From: an uncultured Bartonella sp.
Lineage (GTDB): Bacteria > Pseudomonadota > Alphaproteobacteria > Rhizobiales > Rhizobiaceae
Reading direction: 5' to 3'
Assembly: GCA_946481695.1 (NCBI GenBank)
Contig: CAMLON010000040.1
Span: 1-10,645, forward strand
DNA: 10,645 bases
Each line of letters begins with the position of its first letter. Within the stretch, counting starts at the first letter, position 1. The notes beneath the pieces were generated by a model. The model did no database searches. It saw nothing but the letters and a program-made list of their open reading frames with translations, and was not told the origin of the DNA. Positions 1-7,416 of this stretch are shown piece after piece. The position numbers and the translations under genes are program-made.

Positions 1-1
1 G

Positions 2-523
2 GATCTCGCGCCCCACGACCTTTCAATGATTCTGGCTATAACAAAATGTGAACCGACGGAAATTCATGGCGAGGGCGCGGCGATTATCGACAACTTGTCC
101 GATTTTGCCCATGTCCATATGAAGTTTCCCAATGGCATGCGTAGCCACCTTTTTGCTTCCCGCCTCAATCCCTATCGCGAACGTCGTTTGACGGTGGTTG
201 GTACCAAAGCCATGGCCGTGTTTGATGATGTCGAGCCGTGGGGAAGAAAGCTTGCCATTTACCGTTTCGAGGTTTGGCAGGATAATAATCAATGGGCATT
301 TACCGCAGACGAGCCGGAATATATTCCGGTTGAAGAAGCAATGCCGCTCACCCGCGAATTGCAGCATTTCCTGCACTGCATCGAAACCCGCGAAGAACCC
401 CGCACCAATGGCGACGAGGCCATTGCCGTTCTGCGTATTTTGACTGCCGGTAGTGTCCATCATAAAGCAAAGGAAATTGCTGGTAAAACGCAGGCAAAAA
501 ATAAAGATACGGCGAAGAAATAA
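2..523 (+). CDS. Gfo/Idh/MocA-family NAD(P)-dependent sugar oxidoreductase, C-terminal part (5' end outside window)
   Basis: The reading frame is open from the left edge (codons start at base 2) to TAA at 521-523, giving the last 173 residues of a larger protein. It begins DLAPHDLSMIL. This matches the family's D-x-x-x-H-D segment after the Rossmann domain, whose His and Asp line the active site in Gfo/Idh/MocA enzymes. The rest is the alpha/beta substrate-binding domain (SHLFASRLNPYRERRLTVVGTKAMAVFDD) and a lysine-rich tail. The NAD-binding N-terminus with its GxGxxG is not in view. The next gene on the same strand is a sugar aminotransferase, 125 bp away. Such a pair oxidises a hydroxyl of a UDP-amino sugar to a keto group and then aminates it, so a cytoplasmic nucleotide-sugar 3-dehydrogenase (GnnA-like or WbpB-like) is the inferred role. 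The family is firm, the substrate is not. An ATG at base 26 is internal, not the start. Confidence 0.88.
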   Translation, partial: DLAPHDLSMILAITKCEPTEIHGEGAAIIDNLSDFAHVHMKFPNGMRSHLFASRLNPYRERRLTVVGTKAMAVFDDVEPWGRKLAIYRFEVWQDNNQWAFTADEPEYIPVEEAMPLTRELQHFLHCIETREEPRTNGDEAIAVLRILTAGSVHHKAKEIAGKTQAKNKDTAKK

Positions 524-541
524 TGTAAAAAGCTGTTACAT
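523..541. repeat. short inverted repeat just after the oxidoreductase stop
   Basis: ATGTAA (523-528) and TTACAT (536-541) are complementary arms around a 7-base loop, starting in the stop codon of the oxidoreductase gene. No T-run follows, so it does not look like an intrinsic terminator. It could protect an mRNA 3' end or be chance. The 125-bp gap to the next start shows no convincing promoter, so cotranscription of the two sugar genes is plausible. Confidence 0.3.
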
Positions 542-648
542 GCGTCATAGAACTTTGATTACATATTGTTCGTCTAAGGCGTTATGTTAGGCAAGCCGTG
601 CCAGTGAATGATTCGGCCAGCTAAACAATTGATAGCAACGGAGTGAAT

Positions 649-1767
649 ATGCAATTTATAGATCTTGGAGCGCAAAGGGCGCGTATTAAAGATAAAATCA
701 ATACGGCTATTGCCCATGTGATTGAAAGTGGCAAATATATTCTCGGGCCGGAAGTCGAAGAATTCGAAAAACGTATGGCCGATTATATCGGCGTCAAACA
801 TGTGATCGGCTGCTCGAACGGCACTGACGCATTGTTGATGCCGCTTATGGCTGAAAATATCGGACCGGGAGATGCTGTTTTCTGCCCAAGCTTTACATTT
901 GCTGCAACCGCCGAAGTTGTTGCATTGACCGGTGCAGAACCGGTTTTTGTCGATATTCTGCCCGATACTTTCAATATGGATCCGGCAAAACTTGAAGAAG
1001 CCATTGCAATGATCAAAAAAGAAGGCCGCCTGACACCACGGGCGATCATTCCTGTTGATCTCTTCGGTCTTCCTGCCGACTTTAATAGAATTTCGGCAAT
1101 TGCCGCCAAAGAAAATCTCTTTGTTATTGAGGATGCGGCGCAAGCCATTGGCGGAAAACATGAAAATGCCATGTGCGGCGCTTTTGGCAATGTCGGCGCA
1201 ACCAGCTTCTATCCGGCAAAACCGCTCGGCTGTTATGGTGATGGCGGCGCAATGTTTACCGATGATGATGACCTTGCCGAACGTTTGCGTTCAATCTATT
1301 TCCACGGCAAAGGTTCATCCCAATATGACAATGTCCGCATCGGCTTGAACTCGCGTCTTGATACCATACAGGCCGCTATTTTGTTGCAGAAACTCGATAT
1401 TCTTGAAGACGAGATGGAAAAACGTGCTGTTATCGGCAAACGTTATAGCGACGGTCTGAAAGACGTTGTCAAAACTCCGAAAATCGAAAAAGGGTCGCGC
1501 TCTGCCTTTGCCCAATACACAATCGTTGTAGAAGACCGTAACGGGCTTCAGGCGTACCTCAAAAATGCCGGTATTCCATCCATGATTTATTACATCAAGC
1601 CGTTGCATTTGCAGACAGCCTACCGTCATTTCCCGCAAGCCAAAGGCGGCCTCCCGGTTTCCGAACATGCTGCCGATCACGTTTTGAGCTTGCCGATGCA
1701 TCCTTATTTGCCGGAAAGCGATCAGGACAAAATTATCGGCTTGATCCGGGAATTTTGTGGCAAGTGA
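649..1767 (+). CDS. DegT/DnrJ/EryC1/StrS-family PLP-dependent sugar aminotransferase (GnnB/WbpE-like)
   Basis: This cytoplasmic enzyme would transfer an amino group, usually from glutamate, to a keto nucleotide sugar. The protein is 372 residues, typical for the family. Visible landmarks (numbered from the ATG) are SNGTDAL near residue 56 (phosphate binding), VIEDAAQA with Asp162, which should bind the pyridine nitrogen of PLP, Gln166, and SFYPAKPLGCYGDGGA with Lys191 as the Schiff-base lysine. FHGKGSSQYDN and GLNSRLD follow, also as in DegT enzymes. An in-frame GTG lies at 643, but GGAG at 640-643 overlaps it and sits 5 bases before the ATG at 649, so 649 is the better start. With the preceding oxidoreductase it probably makes a diamino sugar. 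Candidate products are UDP-GlcNAc3N for lipid A (GnnA/GnnB, known in Hyphomicrobiales) or a surface-polysaccharide sugar. Sequence alone does not decide. Confidence 0.93.
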   Translation: MQFIDLGAQRARIKDKINTAIAHVIESGKYILGPEVEEFEKRMADYIGVKHVIGCSNGTDALLMPLMAENIGPGDAVFCPSFTFAATAEVVALTGAEPVFVDILPDTFNMDPAKLEEAIAMIKKEGRLTPRAIIPVDLFGLPADFNRISAIAAKENLFVIEDAAQAIGGKHENAMCGAFGNVGATSFYPAKPLGCYGDGGAMFTDDDDLAERLRSIYFHGKGSSQYDNVRIGLNSRLDTIQAAILLQKLDILEDEMEKRAVIGKRYSDGLKDVVKTPKIEKGSRSAFAQYTIVVEDRNGLQAYLKNAGIPSMIYYIKPLHLQTAYRHFPQAKGGLPVSEHAADHVLSLPMHPYLPESDQDKIIGLIREFCGK

Positions 1768-1811
1768 GAACAGCTTTGCTATCGCCGACCGAACGATTAG
1801 ACATAAAGAAT

Positions 1812-1838
1812 AAGACCGGTTTCATACCGGTCTTTTTT
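1812..1838 (+). terminator. intrinsic terminator of the sugar aminotransferase gene
   Basis: AAGACCGGT (1812-1820) and ACCGGTCTT (1826-1834) form a perfect 9-bp stem with a 5-base loop, followed directly by further T residues. It lies 45 bases after the aminotransferase stop. This is a textbook rho-independent terminator and ends the sugar-modification unit. Confidence 0.9.
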
Positions 1839-2341
1839 ATTTCCTAAAAAATTTATCGGGCTACAATTTTGTCTGGTAACAAATTTATCGCGTAATGAAT
1901 TTATTCGTCTCAAAAGCGTCTTTCTGATTGGGCTTGTCTTTTCAATTCCGCTTGATGATTTTCTCCTCACACATGTCTTTATCCAGTGTGAAAAGACAGC
2001 GGATGAGACCGCTCATTCAACAAAACATTGGCCGCAAATTTTGAGGCCCGCTTTTGGTCCCCAAAAAAATTCGTTCAGCTTTATTGATTTCAGTATTCGG
2101 GCAAGCTGTTCAATGAATGGATGAAAAGCAAAAGCTTGGAAAAGACCAAGCACTCGAATAAAAACCTGCGCTTTCTGCCTGACAACCGGAAAGGCTGAAC
2201 CGGCCATGATTGGCGAGCGCTCTATTGCAAAGAAGGGGAGAGGGCATCAGCCTTGTCGAATCCCCCGTCTCAATAAGGGATGAACGGCATATCCGCTCTT
2301 GAATCCTCTTGCCTTAATGACGGGAGAACGGCATAGAAGCC
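1839..2341. other. gene-free spacer between terminator and permease 3' end
   Basis: About 500 bases with no convincing gene on either strand. It contains a 9-bp inverted repeat (GTCTTTTCA at 1936-1944, TGAAAAGAC at 1989-1997), a small AGCGG/CCGCT hairpin at 1998-2013, and two copies of GAACGGCATA near 2282 and 2326. I checked for tRNA T-loops and a tmRNA tag and found none. A 64-codon minus-strand frame at 2013-2207 has no recognisable protein character. No clear terminator for the permease on the minus strand is visible. Confidence 0.5.
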
Positions 2342-3664
2342 TTAGAACACTCCGCCTTCAATCAGAAAACGTATGATGAAGAGGAAAGCGATAATCCACG
2401 TTGCAGGGTGCACCTCGCGCCATTTTCCCGTAATTGTTTTCAAAATAGCATAGCTTATGAAGCCGAAGGCAAGGCCGTTGGCGATGGAATAGGTAAACGG
2501 CATCAAAAGAGCGGTAAGTGCTGCCGGAACGGCTTCGACAATGTCGTTCCAATTGATTTCGGCAAATTCACGCATCATCAGACAGGCAACAAAAATCAAT
2601 GCCGGTGCGGTGGCATAGGCGGGGATTGAAAGCGCAATCGGTGCAAAAAACAGAGCGAGCAGGAAGAACACACCAACGGTTATTGCCGTGAGCCCTGTGC
2701 GCCCGCCAGCAGCAACGCCGGAGGCACTTTCAACAAATGCGGTGGTCGAACTGGTGCCGATAAGGGAGCCGGCAAGAATGGCCGTGCTATCGGCAAACAA
2801 TGCATGCCCGAGATTATTAGGTTTATCATCGGGAATAAGACCGGCGCGTTTGCCGACGCCCACAAGTGTGCCGGTGGCGTCGAATATTTCAACCAGTACA
2901 AAAACCAGAAGCACATGAAAAATACCGGTATGTAATACGCCCACAATATCAAGCTTTAAAAAGGTCGGTGCAACAGAGGGGGGAAGTGCAATTCCGCCCG
3001 AATGAACAAGCGCTTGAAAACTCTTATAGCCGTCATCGGTAAAGATGAAAGAGAGAATTGTCACCGCGATAATACCAATCAGAATGCCGCCGCGTATTTT
3101 GAAAGCATCAAGCGCAACAATGATAAAAAGTCCGATACCGGCAAGCACAGGACCGGCTTTGGTTACATCGCCAAGCCCCACCAGAGTGGCATCGTTATTG
3201 ATGATAATGCCCGCACTCTGGAACGCCACAATAGAAAGAAACATGCCGATACCGGCGCCAATGGCACTGCGCAACGACTTCGGTACGCCGGCAATCAGCC
3301 ATTGTCTGACGCCGGTTGCTGTTAAAATAAGAAAGACAACGCCGGAAAGAAAAACCGCCCCCAAAGCCTGTTGCCAGCTATAGCCCATAGTAATGACAAC
3401 CGAATAGGCAAAAAATGCATTGAGCCCCATACCGGGCGCCATGCCGATCGGCCAATTGGCAAGCAACCCCATGATGAAACAGCCGACTGCGGCAGCAATA
3501 CAGGTTGCAACAAAAACCGCGCCCTTATCCATTCCGGCAGCTCCCAGAATGGTGGGGTTGACAGCAAGGATGTAGGACATAGTGAGGAAGGTTGTAAGAC
3601 CGGCGCCGATTTCAATGCCGATGCGCGTATTGTTCGCTTTCAAGTGAAATAGTTTCTCAAGCAT
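2342..3664 (-). CDS. NCS2-family (AzgA-type) purine permease
   Basis: A 440-residue inner-membrane transporter, the usual length for the AzgA/PbuG/PbuO branch of the NCS2 (nucleobase-cation symporter 2) family. It would import adenine, guanine or hypoxanthine with protons. Multiple hydrophobic helices run through the whole length. Family signatures are the early NWPIGMAPGMGLNAFFAY (70-87), VEIFDATGTLVGVGKRAGL (258-276), whose Glu and Asp are typical substrate-binding positions, and GTSSTTAFVESASGVAAGGRTGL (303-325). The first helix follows RIGIEIGAGLTTFLTMSYIL, also typical. The ATG at 3662-3664 is preceded by AGGGA (complement of 3673-3677) at 8 bases. It stands alone, with no purine-metabolism gene next to it. 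The exact purine preference cannot be read from the sequence. No frameshift or missing segment is seen. Confidence 0.93.
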   Translation of the reverse strand: MLEKLFHLKANNTRIGIEIGAGLTTFLTMSYILAVNPTILGAAGMDKGAVFVATCIAAAVGCFIMGLLANWPIGMAPGMGLNAFFAYSVVITMGYSWQQALGAVFLSGVVFLILTATGVRQWLIAGVPKSLRSAIGAGIGMFLSIVAFQSAGIIINNDATLVGLGDVTKAGPVLAGIGLFIIVALDAFKIRGGILIGIIAVTILSFIFTDDGYKSFQALVHSGGIALPPSVAPTFLKLDIVGVLHTGIFHVLLVFVLVEIFDATGTLVGVGKRAGLIPDDKPNNLGHALFADSTAILAGSLIGTSSTTAFVESASGVAAGGRTGLTAITVGVFFLLALFFAPIALSIPAYATAPALIFVACLMMREFAEINWNDIVEAVPAALTALLMPFTYSIANGLAFGFISYAILKTITGKWREVHPATWIIAFLFIIRFLIEGGVF

Positions 3665-3683
3665 CCTGCCGATCCCTATTTGA

Positions 3684-3700
3684 TCACCCTTTAAAGGTGG
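3684..3700. promoter_or_regulatory. small dyad upstream of the purine permease
   Basis: The perfect palindrome CCTTTAAAGG lies about 20 bases upstream of the permease start, flanked by CAC and TGG one base out of register. It could be an operator or part of the mRNA leader. The sequence is short and AT-centred, so chance is possible. I saw no recognisable purine riboswitch here. Confidence 0.25.
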
Positions 3701-4524
3701 TTTTGCCGTTTTATTGCCGCTACCTGTCCGGCTTTACGTTTATACCATTTTGTCGGCTTTAGGCTATAAGGGGAAAAGTGTTCAAGGCAAACATATCGGC
3801 TTTGATTCACAGTTTTCTCGCCAATCGTTGCCGGTTTCGGGAGGGGAAGAACATCTCCTCACAAAAATGCGGCTGCATGCGTACCAGTTGTGGCCTTCGC
3901 ATTTTTTTAAAAACAGTTCGCCAAAGTTTAAAGCCGGCTAGCTGAACAGAAGGTTTTGATATTTTAAAATCCGGACCTTCGTAATTTTTAATGCAGACTT
4001 CCTTGAAGTGTAACAAAAGGCTTCATTATCTGAAAAAACTGCTTCTTCCGGTTTTTTAAAACGAGCCTTCGGGCGCTTTTGGCAAATCGGGAAAAGCTTA
4101 CGCCATGACGTTTTCAAAGCGCTGTGCTTTGTTTTTTCGGCAATTGGACACTTTTGAAACATAAGCCGGGGTGGATTTTATTTCAAAACCATTACGAGCA
4201 AAGAATTGAAGGCTTTCTGCTGACGGAAAGCCGGTTTTCCAAAATAGCGTAACAAAAGTTTTCAACAACGAAAAAGGCCACAACAACAAAATTGGGGAGC
4301 TTGCCGAAAATCATCGAGCTCAACCGGAATTCAAGCCTGAAATTGTTTCAAGCAAAGATTTTATGGCTTCTCGCAGAACTCGAGCTTTCGGTTTGGAAAC
4401 CATAAACAAAATAGTCATAAGGCTTGGCGAACAAACTAAGCTTCAGATGCGCGATGAGGCGCTATCTTTCTTAAACGATTTTGTTTGGTTGTTTCATACT
4501 ATTTGCTTGGGGCTTTTCGGACTT
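3701..4524. other. long gene-free spacer upstream of the permease
   Basis: About 820 bases without a supportable gene. Several short frames exist on both strands, but their translations are rich in Phe, Lys and Cys, lack domain character and lack good ribosome binding sites. The sequence is full of TTTTAAAA-like runs and short hairpins. The clearest is GGCTTTC (4211-4217) with GAAAGCC (4226-4232), a 7-bp stem with an 8-base loop and only a weak T-run after it. The region may be decayed coding DNA or simply expanded spacer. Confidence 0.5.
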
Positions 4525-5328
4525 TCAGGTTTTATTGGCTTTTGTTGCAGTTTTGCGTTTTGCAGGCTTTTTGGGGGCAGATGTTTTATTCTGTTTTTGT
4601 TTTTCTGCCTTCAAATCGTTTTTGATGCGAGCTGCAAGGCTTTTTTTGCCGCGAGCCTGTTTGACAAGGTCGGGAATAGGAGAAGATGCGCCTTCGGATA
4701 TTGCAACGTTGGCAGTAAATTTTGCCGCAGTATCCATAATCTCTTCGCGCAGCTTATCCATATCGGCTTTGGTAATTTTGTTTTGTTGCAAGTCTTGTGT
4801 TGCTTCGCCAAGCTTGCTTTTCAAAGTTGCAACTTCATCTTCCAGACGTTTGATTTCGTCGGCCTCGACACCGTTTGCCGCTCGGGCTTTACGCTCTTCA
4901 ATCAATTGGTCGCGAATTTCCTCCACGGTCTTTCCCTTATTACTTTCGAGTGTGGCAACAAGTTGTTTTTCGGTTTCAAGTTCCTCTTGCCCGTCTGCCA
5001 ATTGTTCCGACAACAAGTTTGCGCGTTCATCGGCACCGCTCAGGCGCCAAAGCTCTTCTTTTGCGTGATCGAGTTCGCGCTTTTGATTTGCATATTTTTC
5101 GCTAAGACGCTCGAATTTTTCGTCGCGCTTGACGAGTTCCACTGCCTGTTTTGCACGCAAAAAATCTCTATCTGCTTCGATTTCGGTGAGTGAGAGCGGC
5201 ACACCCTGCGCGATCTGTTTGCGGGCAAGATAAAGCGCGCGCCGCCAGATTGCCGGAGCAAGCAGGATAAGAACGAGTGTCGTGGCAGCTATGCCAAGAA
5301 TGAAAAACAGTACCGACTGGATAAGCAT
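4525..5328 (-). CDS. membrane-anchored coiled-coil protein of unknown function with lysine-rich tail
   Basis: I do not recognise a named family. The 267-residue protein starts with one strong membrane helix (about residues 3-27, LIQSVLFFILGIAATTLVLILLAP), then WRRALYLARKQ, so the positive-inside rule puts the remainder in the cytoplasm. Residues about 48-200 are highly charged with regular Leu/Ala spacing, consistent with long coiled coil. From about 227 onward the tail is dominated by Lys (KRKTATKANKT at the end), suggesting binding to acidic partners such as nucleic acid or phospholipid. The ATG at 5326-5328 has GAGG (complement of 5335-5338) 6 bases upstream. The gene begins 27 bp after the eipA stop on the same strand, so the two are probably cotranscribed. 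A structural or envelope-linked role is inferred from that position only. Confidence 0.88.
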   Translation of the reverse strand: MLIQSVLFFILGIAATTLVLILLAPAIWRRALYLARKQIAQGVPLSLTEIEADRDFLRAKQAVELVKRDEKFERLSEKYANQKRELDHAKEELWRLSGADERANLLSEQLADGQEELETEKQLVATLESNKGKTVEEIRDQLIEERKARAANGVEADEIKRLEDEVATLKSKLGEATQDLQQNKITKADMDKLREEIMDTAAKFTANVAISEGASSPIPDLVKQARGKKSLAARIKNDLKAEKQKQNKTSAPKKPAKRKTATKANKT

Positions 5329-5355
5329 AAAAGGCCTCGGATGCCCGACAAATGT

Positions 5356-5961
5356 TTAAAACGGATTCCAGGTGGCGGCCGGGGTCAATTTCAGGTAACC
5401 GATATTGACCCCCAAACGTGCGCCAACACCGGTTCTGACCGGTACCAGAAGGATATTTCCTTTCTTAAGCACATGAAAGCCCACACCTGCAACAAAATAA
5501 GCAGAGCCGGAAATACCGGCATAACGTCCCCAGAGATTGTTGACGCTGTCAAGCTCGTAGACGAGAATCATCAAGCGCGAGCCTTGTCCGCCAATATCCC
5601 AGCCGATTGTCGGCCCTTGCCAGAAAACCTTGTGATCGCCGACGTTTTTTGTGTAAAGCGTGCCTTCACCATAGGTAAGCCCGCCGATAATGGCGCCGGA
5701 ACCTTCTTCGCCGAGGATATAACCGTTCGGCAATCCATATTTGGCAAATACTTTTTCGATTGCGGTGGCCATACTGCCGGCAGCATCGCCGAAAAAGCGA
5801 TGTCCGGAATCGATAATTTCCTGAGCAGTATAGCGCCCGTTTTGCTGTTGGGACTGAGCTTGCAACGGGGTCAATCCGCCAGTTGCGAACAATGTTGTAA
5901 ACAAAGCCAACGCAAAGAGAAAAACGACTTTACGCCACTGAATACGGATGGAACCGGTCAT
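5356..5961 (-). CDS. eipA: EipA-like exported DUF1134 envelope-integrity protein
   Basis: A 201-residue protein with a clear signal peptide: the basic start MTGSIRIQWRKVV, a hydrophobic stretch (12-26) and a likely cleavage after LQA at residue 35. The mature part is the DUF1134 domain, recognised by TAQEIIDSGHRFFGDAAGSMA, EKVFAKYGLPNGYILGEEGSG, LTYGEGTLYTKN and GPTIGWDIGGQGSRLMILVY. This family is known as EipA in Brucella abortus, a periplasmic protein needed for resistance to envelope stress and for virulence, and reported as connected to CtrA control. The ATG at 5959-5961 has an AGAGGTG ribosome binding site (complement of 5969-5975). The gene is divergent from chpT and heads a probable two-gene operon with the coiled-coil protein. 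Its molecular activity is unknown, and a lipid-binding or scaffold role is conjecture. Confidence 0.92.
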   Translation of the reverse strand: MTGSIRIQWRKVVFLFALALFTTLFATGGLTPLQAQSQQQNGRYTAQEIIDSGHRFFGDAAGSMATAIEKVFAKYGLPNGYILGEEGSGAIIGGLTYGEGTLYTKNVGDHKVFWQGPTIGWDIGGQGSRLMILVYELDSVNNLWGRYAGISGSAYFVAGVGFHVLKKGNILLVPVRTGVGARLGVNIGYLKLTPAATWNPF

Positions 5962-5993
5962 AGTGTTTCACCTCTTCTGGTCACTCAATGGTT

Positions 5994-6017
5994 GGGTCTT
6001 TCATGATGTAAAGACCC
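5994..6017 (-). promoter_or_regulatory. perfect hairpin or dyad in the eipA upstream region
   Basis: GGGTCTTT (5994-6001) and AAAGACCC (6010-6017) are perfectly complementary 8-bp arms around CATGATGT. The dyad lies 32-56 bases upstream of the eipA start. On the transcript it would form a stable stem just ahead of the ribosome binding site; as DNA it could be a repressor operator. No T-run follows on the minus strand, so it is not an ordinary terminator. A GATTC (CcrM-type GANTC) site lies nearby at 6028-6032. Confidence 0.5.
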
Positions 6018-6048
6018 GGTTTCTTCTGATTCTAACGGGCAAAGTTGT

Positions 6049-6079
6049 TTAAATTCTTAAAAACCATAAAAACGCTTAA
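6049..6079. promoter_or_regulatory. cluster of TTAA half-sites between eipA and chpT
   Basis: TTAA occurs at 6049-6052, 6057-6060 and 6076-6079 in the divergent eipA/chpT intergenic region. Spacings are 4 and 15 bases, not the canonical 7 of a full CtrA box, so this is at best a set of half-sites. It is recorded because eipA is reported as CtrA-linked in Brucella. The AT-rich context makes chance occurrence likely. Confidence 0.2.
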
Positions 6080-6226
6080 AAATAGGCGGGATAATTTGCA
6101 AAAAGCCAGAGAACGTGGGGATAAATGTAATTTACAACGGTTCATATTTTTTAAAGTTCCGTCCATGGAATCTTAAGGGTTTTGATTTAGAGCAAGGCCA
6201 AAACGTAGTTTTTGGAGTTTTTCATT

Positions 6227-6856
6227 ATGCCTTTAGCTGTCACTTTGAGCCCCGCCGATCTTGCCGCATTGTTATGCAGCCGCATTTGCCACGACCTTAT
6301 TTCACCTGTCGGGGCAATCAATAACGGTGTCGAACTTTATGACGAAAGTGACGCACAGGAAGATGCCATAGAACTCATCCGCATGTCGGCGGTCAATGCA
6401 TCGTCAAAACTGCAATTTGCCCGCATTGCTTTCGGTGCGGCCGGATCAGCCGGAAGCGAGATTGATAGCGGTGATGCCGAAACAGTTGCCAAAAATTACA
6501 TGGAAAACGAAAAAGGCAATCTTGATTGGAAGGCACCGCGTCTGCTTTTGCCAAAGAATGAAGTGAAACTGTTGCTCAATCTTGTTCTGGTGGCAAACCT
6601 TTCCATTCCGCGCGGCGGCGATATTGTCGTCGAGATCGGCGAAGAAAATGGTAAACGCGCTTTCCAACTTAAGGTAAGCGGAAAAATGTTGCGTGTACCG
6701 CCGAAATTCCTTGAATTATATAATGGTCAGGTTCCTGAAGAACCGATTGATGCCCATAGCGTACAATTTTATTACACTTTGCTTTTGGCACAAATGGCCA
6801 ATATGACAATCGGTGTTCAGGCCCAGCCGGAAATCATCACTTTTACAGTCGGCTGA
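6227..6856 (+). CDS. chpT: ChpT, histidine phosphotransferase of the CckA-ChpT-CtrA phosphorelay
   Basis: ChpT accepts phosphate from the hybrid kinase CckA on one histidine and passes it to the receiver domains of CtrA and CpdR in the cytoplasm. The motif SRICHDLISPVGAINNGVEL near the N-terminus is diagnostic: His22 in the HD pair is the phosphorylation site, on the first helix of a dimerising helical hairpin (about residues 5-75). Residues about 85-209 form the degenerate kinase-like C-terminal domain without a proper ATP-binding motif, including the LPKNEVKLLLNLVLVANLSIPRGG stretch. An in-frame TTG at 6212 would add five residues, but TTTGGAG (6211-6217) is then inside the gene. It lies 9 bases before the ATG at 6227, which gives 209 residues and is preferred. 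The gene is divergent from eipA and convergent with ctrA, its direct partner. Confidence 0.94.
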   Translation: MPLAVTLSPADLAALLCSRICHDLISPVGAINNGVELYDESDAQEDAIELIRMSAVNASSKLQFARIAFGAAGSAGSEIDSGDAETVAKNYMENEKGNLDWKAPRLLLPKNEVKLLLNLVLVANLSIPRGGDIVVEIGEENGKRAFQLKVSGKMLRVPPKFLELYNGQVPEEPIDAHSVQFYYTLLLAQMANMTIGVQAQPEIITFTVG

Positions 6857-6962
6857 TAAGAGAACTGTTTGGTCATTTTTGTATCGCATTTTGCATTGTT
6901 TTTTCAAAATTCTTGGTTTTTCAACATACTTGGCTTTTGCAAAATACCGTTTTTTTAAAAAA

Positions 6963-6986
6963 CATGCCGGTTAAAAAATCGGCATG
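6963..6986. terminator. hairpin downstream of chpT, better as a minus-strand terminator
   Basis: CATGCCG (6963-6969) and CGGCATG (6980-6986) form a 7-bp stem with a 10-base AT-rich loop. Read on the plus strand, it follows chpT by about 107 bases but has no immediate T-run (GGCAAAACGTTTTTC comes next). Read on the minus strand, the stem is followed directly by six T residues (complement of 6957-6962). It therefore fits a minus-strand intrinsic terminator better, possibly bidirectional. Confidence 0.6.
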
Positions 6987-7054
6987 GGCAAAACGTTTTT
7001 CTCTCATGCTTTCATTGCTCTTTTCCTGAAGAAAAACGCAGATGTTGACGGGCG

Positions 7055-7069
7055 CTCAGCTGGGCTGAG
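7055..7069. repeat. small perfect hairpin
   Basis: CTCAGC and GCTGAG form a 6-bp stem with loop TGG. It has no T-run and lies in the chpT-ctrA spacer. It may be part of a structured untranslated region, and no function is assigned. Confidence 0.3.
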
Positions 7070-7342
7070 GGGTGCAATAATTTTCCCGTGCCGAATGGTT
7101 TTTGCTTTGCCTTTCAAATTTTTCTTTTGGTTTGATCTCCACAGCTGCGCTTGCGAATGAATAAAAAGCTTCAAGCATTTTTCTTTTCCGGTATTAAAAC
7201 GTGCGTTTAAAAAAACGAAAGGCCAAGCAATTTCCATCCGTTGAACAATTGCCACTTAAAAATTGATTTGAAGAGCGCTTTCACGCGTTTTTTAAAACTC
7301 CAGTTTGAAAATGCCCGGTCGTTAGACAAACTCTGAGTTTTT

Positions 7343-7357
7343 TTAAGAATTGCTTAA
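7343..7357. promoter_or_regulatory. perfect TTAA-N7-TTAA CtrA-type box
   Basis: TTAA at 7343-7346 and TTAA at 7354-7357 are separated by exactly 7 bases (GAATTGC), the classic full CtrA recognition pattern. It lies in the chpT-ctrA spacer, not in front of either gene, because they converge. It is 56 bases upstream of a possible small ORF at 7413-7527, which it could control. TTAA is common in AT-rich spacers, so binding needs testing. Confidence 0.4.
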
Positions 7358-7416
7358 AGGGGATTTTCCTTCTTTAGCCGGAAGAACATCTCATTGATAA
7401 GCAGGATTGATAATGA

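Noticed and set aside
2013..2207. 64-codon minus-strand frame in the spacer after the aminotransferase
   Set aside because: No ribosome binding site of note, no domain character and composition like the surrounding spacer.
2245..2270. GGGGGATTCGAC-like stretch on the minus strand resembling the 5' part of tmRNA or a tRNA T-arm
   Set aside because: No tag-peptide frame (ANDN-like) and no acceptor or cloverleaf pairing could be found around it.
3938..4289. Two minus-strand frames (74 and 63 codons) in the spacer upstream of the permease
   Set aside because: Cys/Phe/Lys-rich, without domains or good start signals, and overlapping each other out of frame.
4363..5193. 276-codon plus-strand frame
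   Set aside because: It is the antisense shadow of the coiled-coil gene; its Phe/Cys-rich translation comes from reversed Lys/Glu codons.
7004..7255. 83-codon minus-strand frame ending just before a minus-strand terminator
   Set aside because: GTG start, no ribosome binding site and no recognisable domain; kept only as a note in the findings on a possible transcript.
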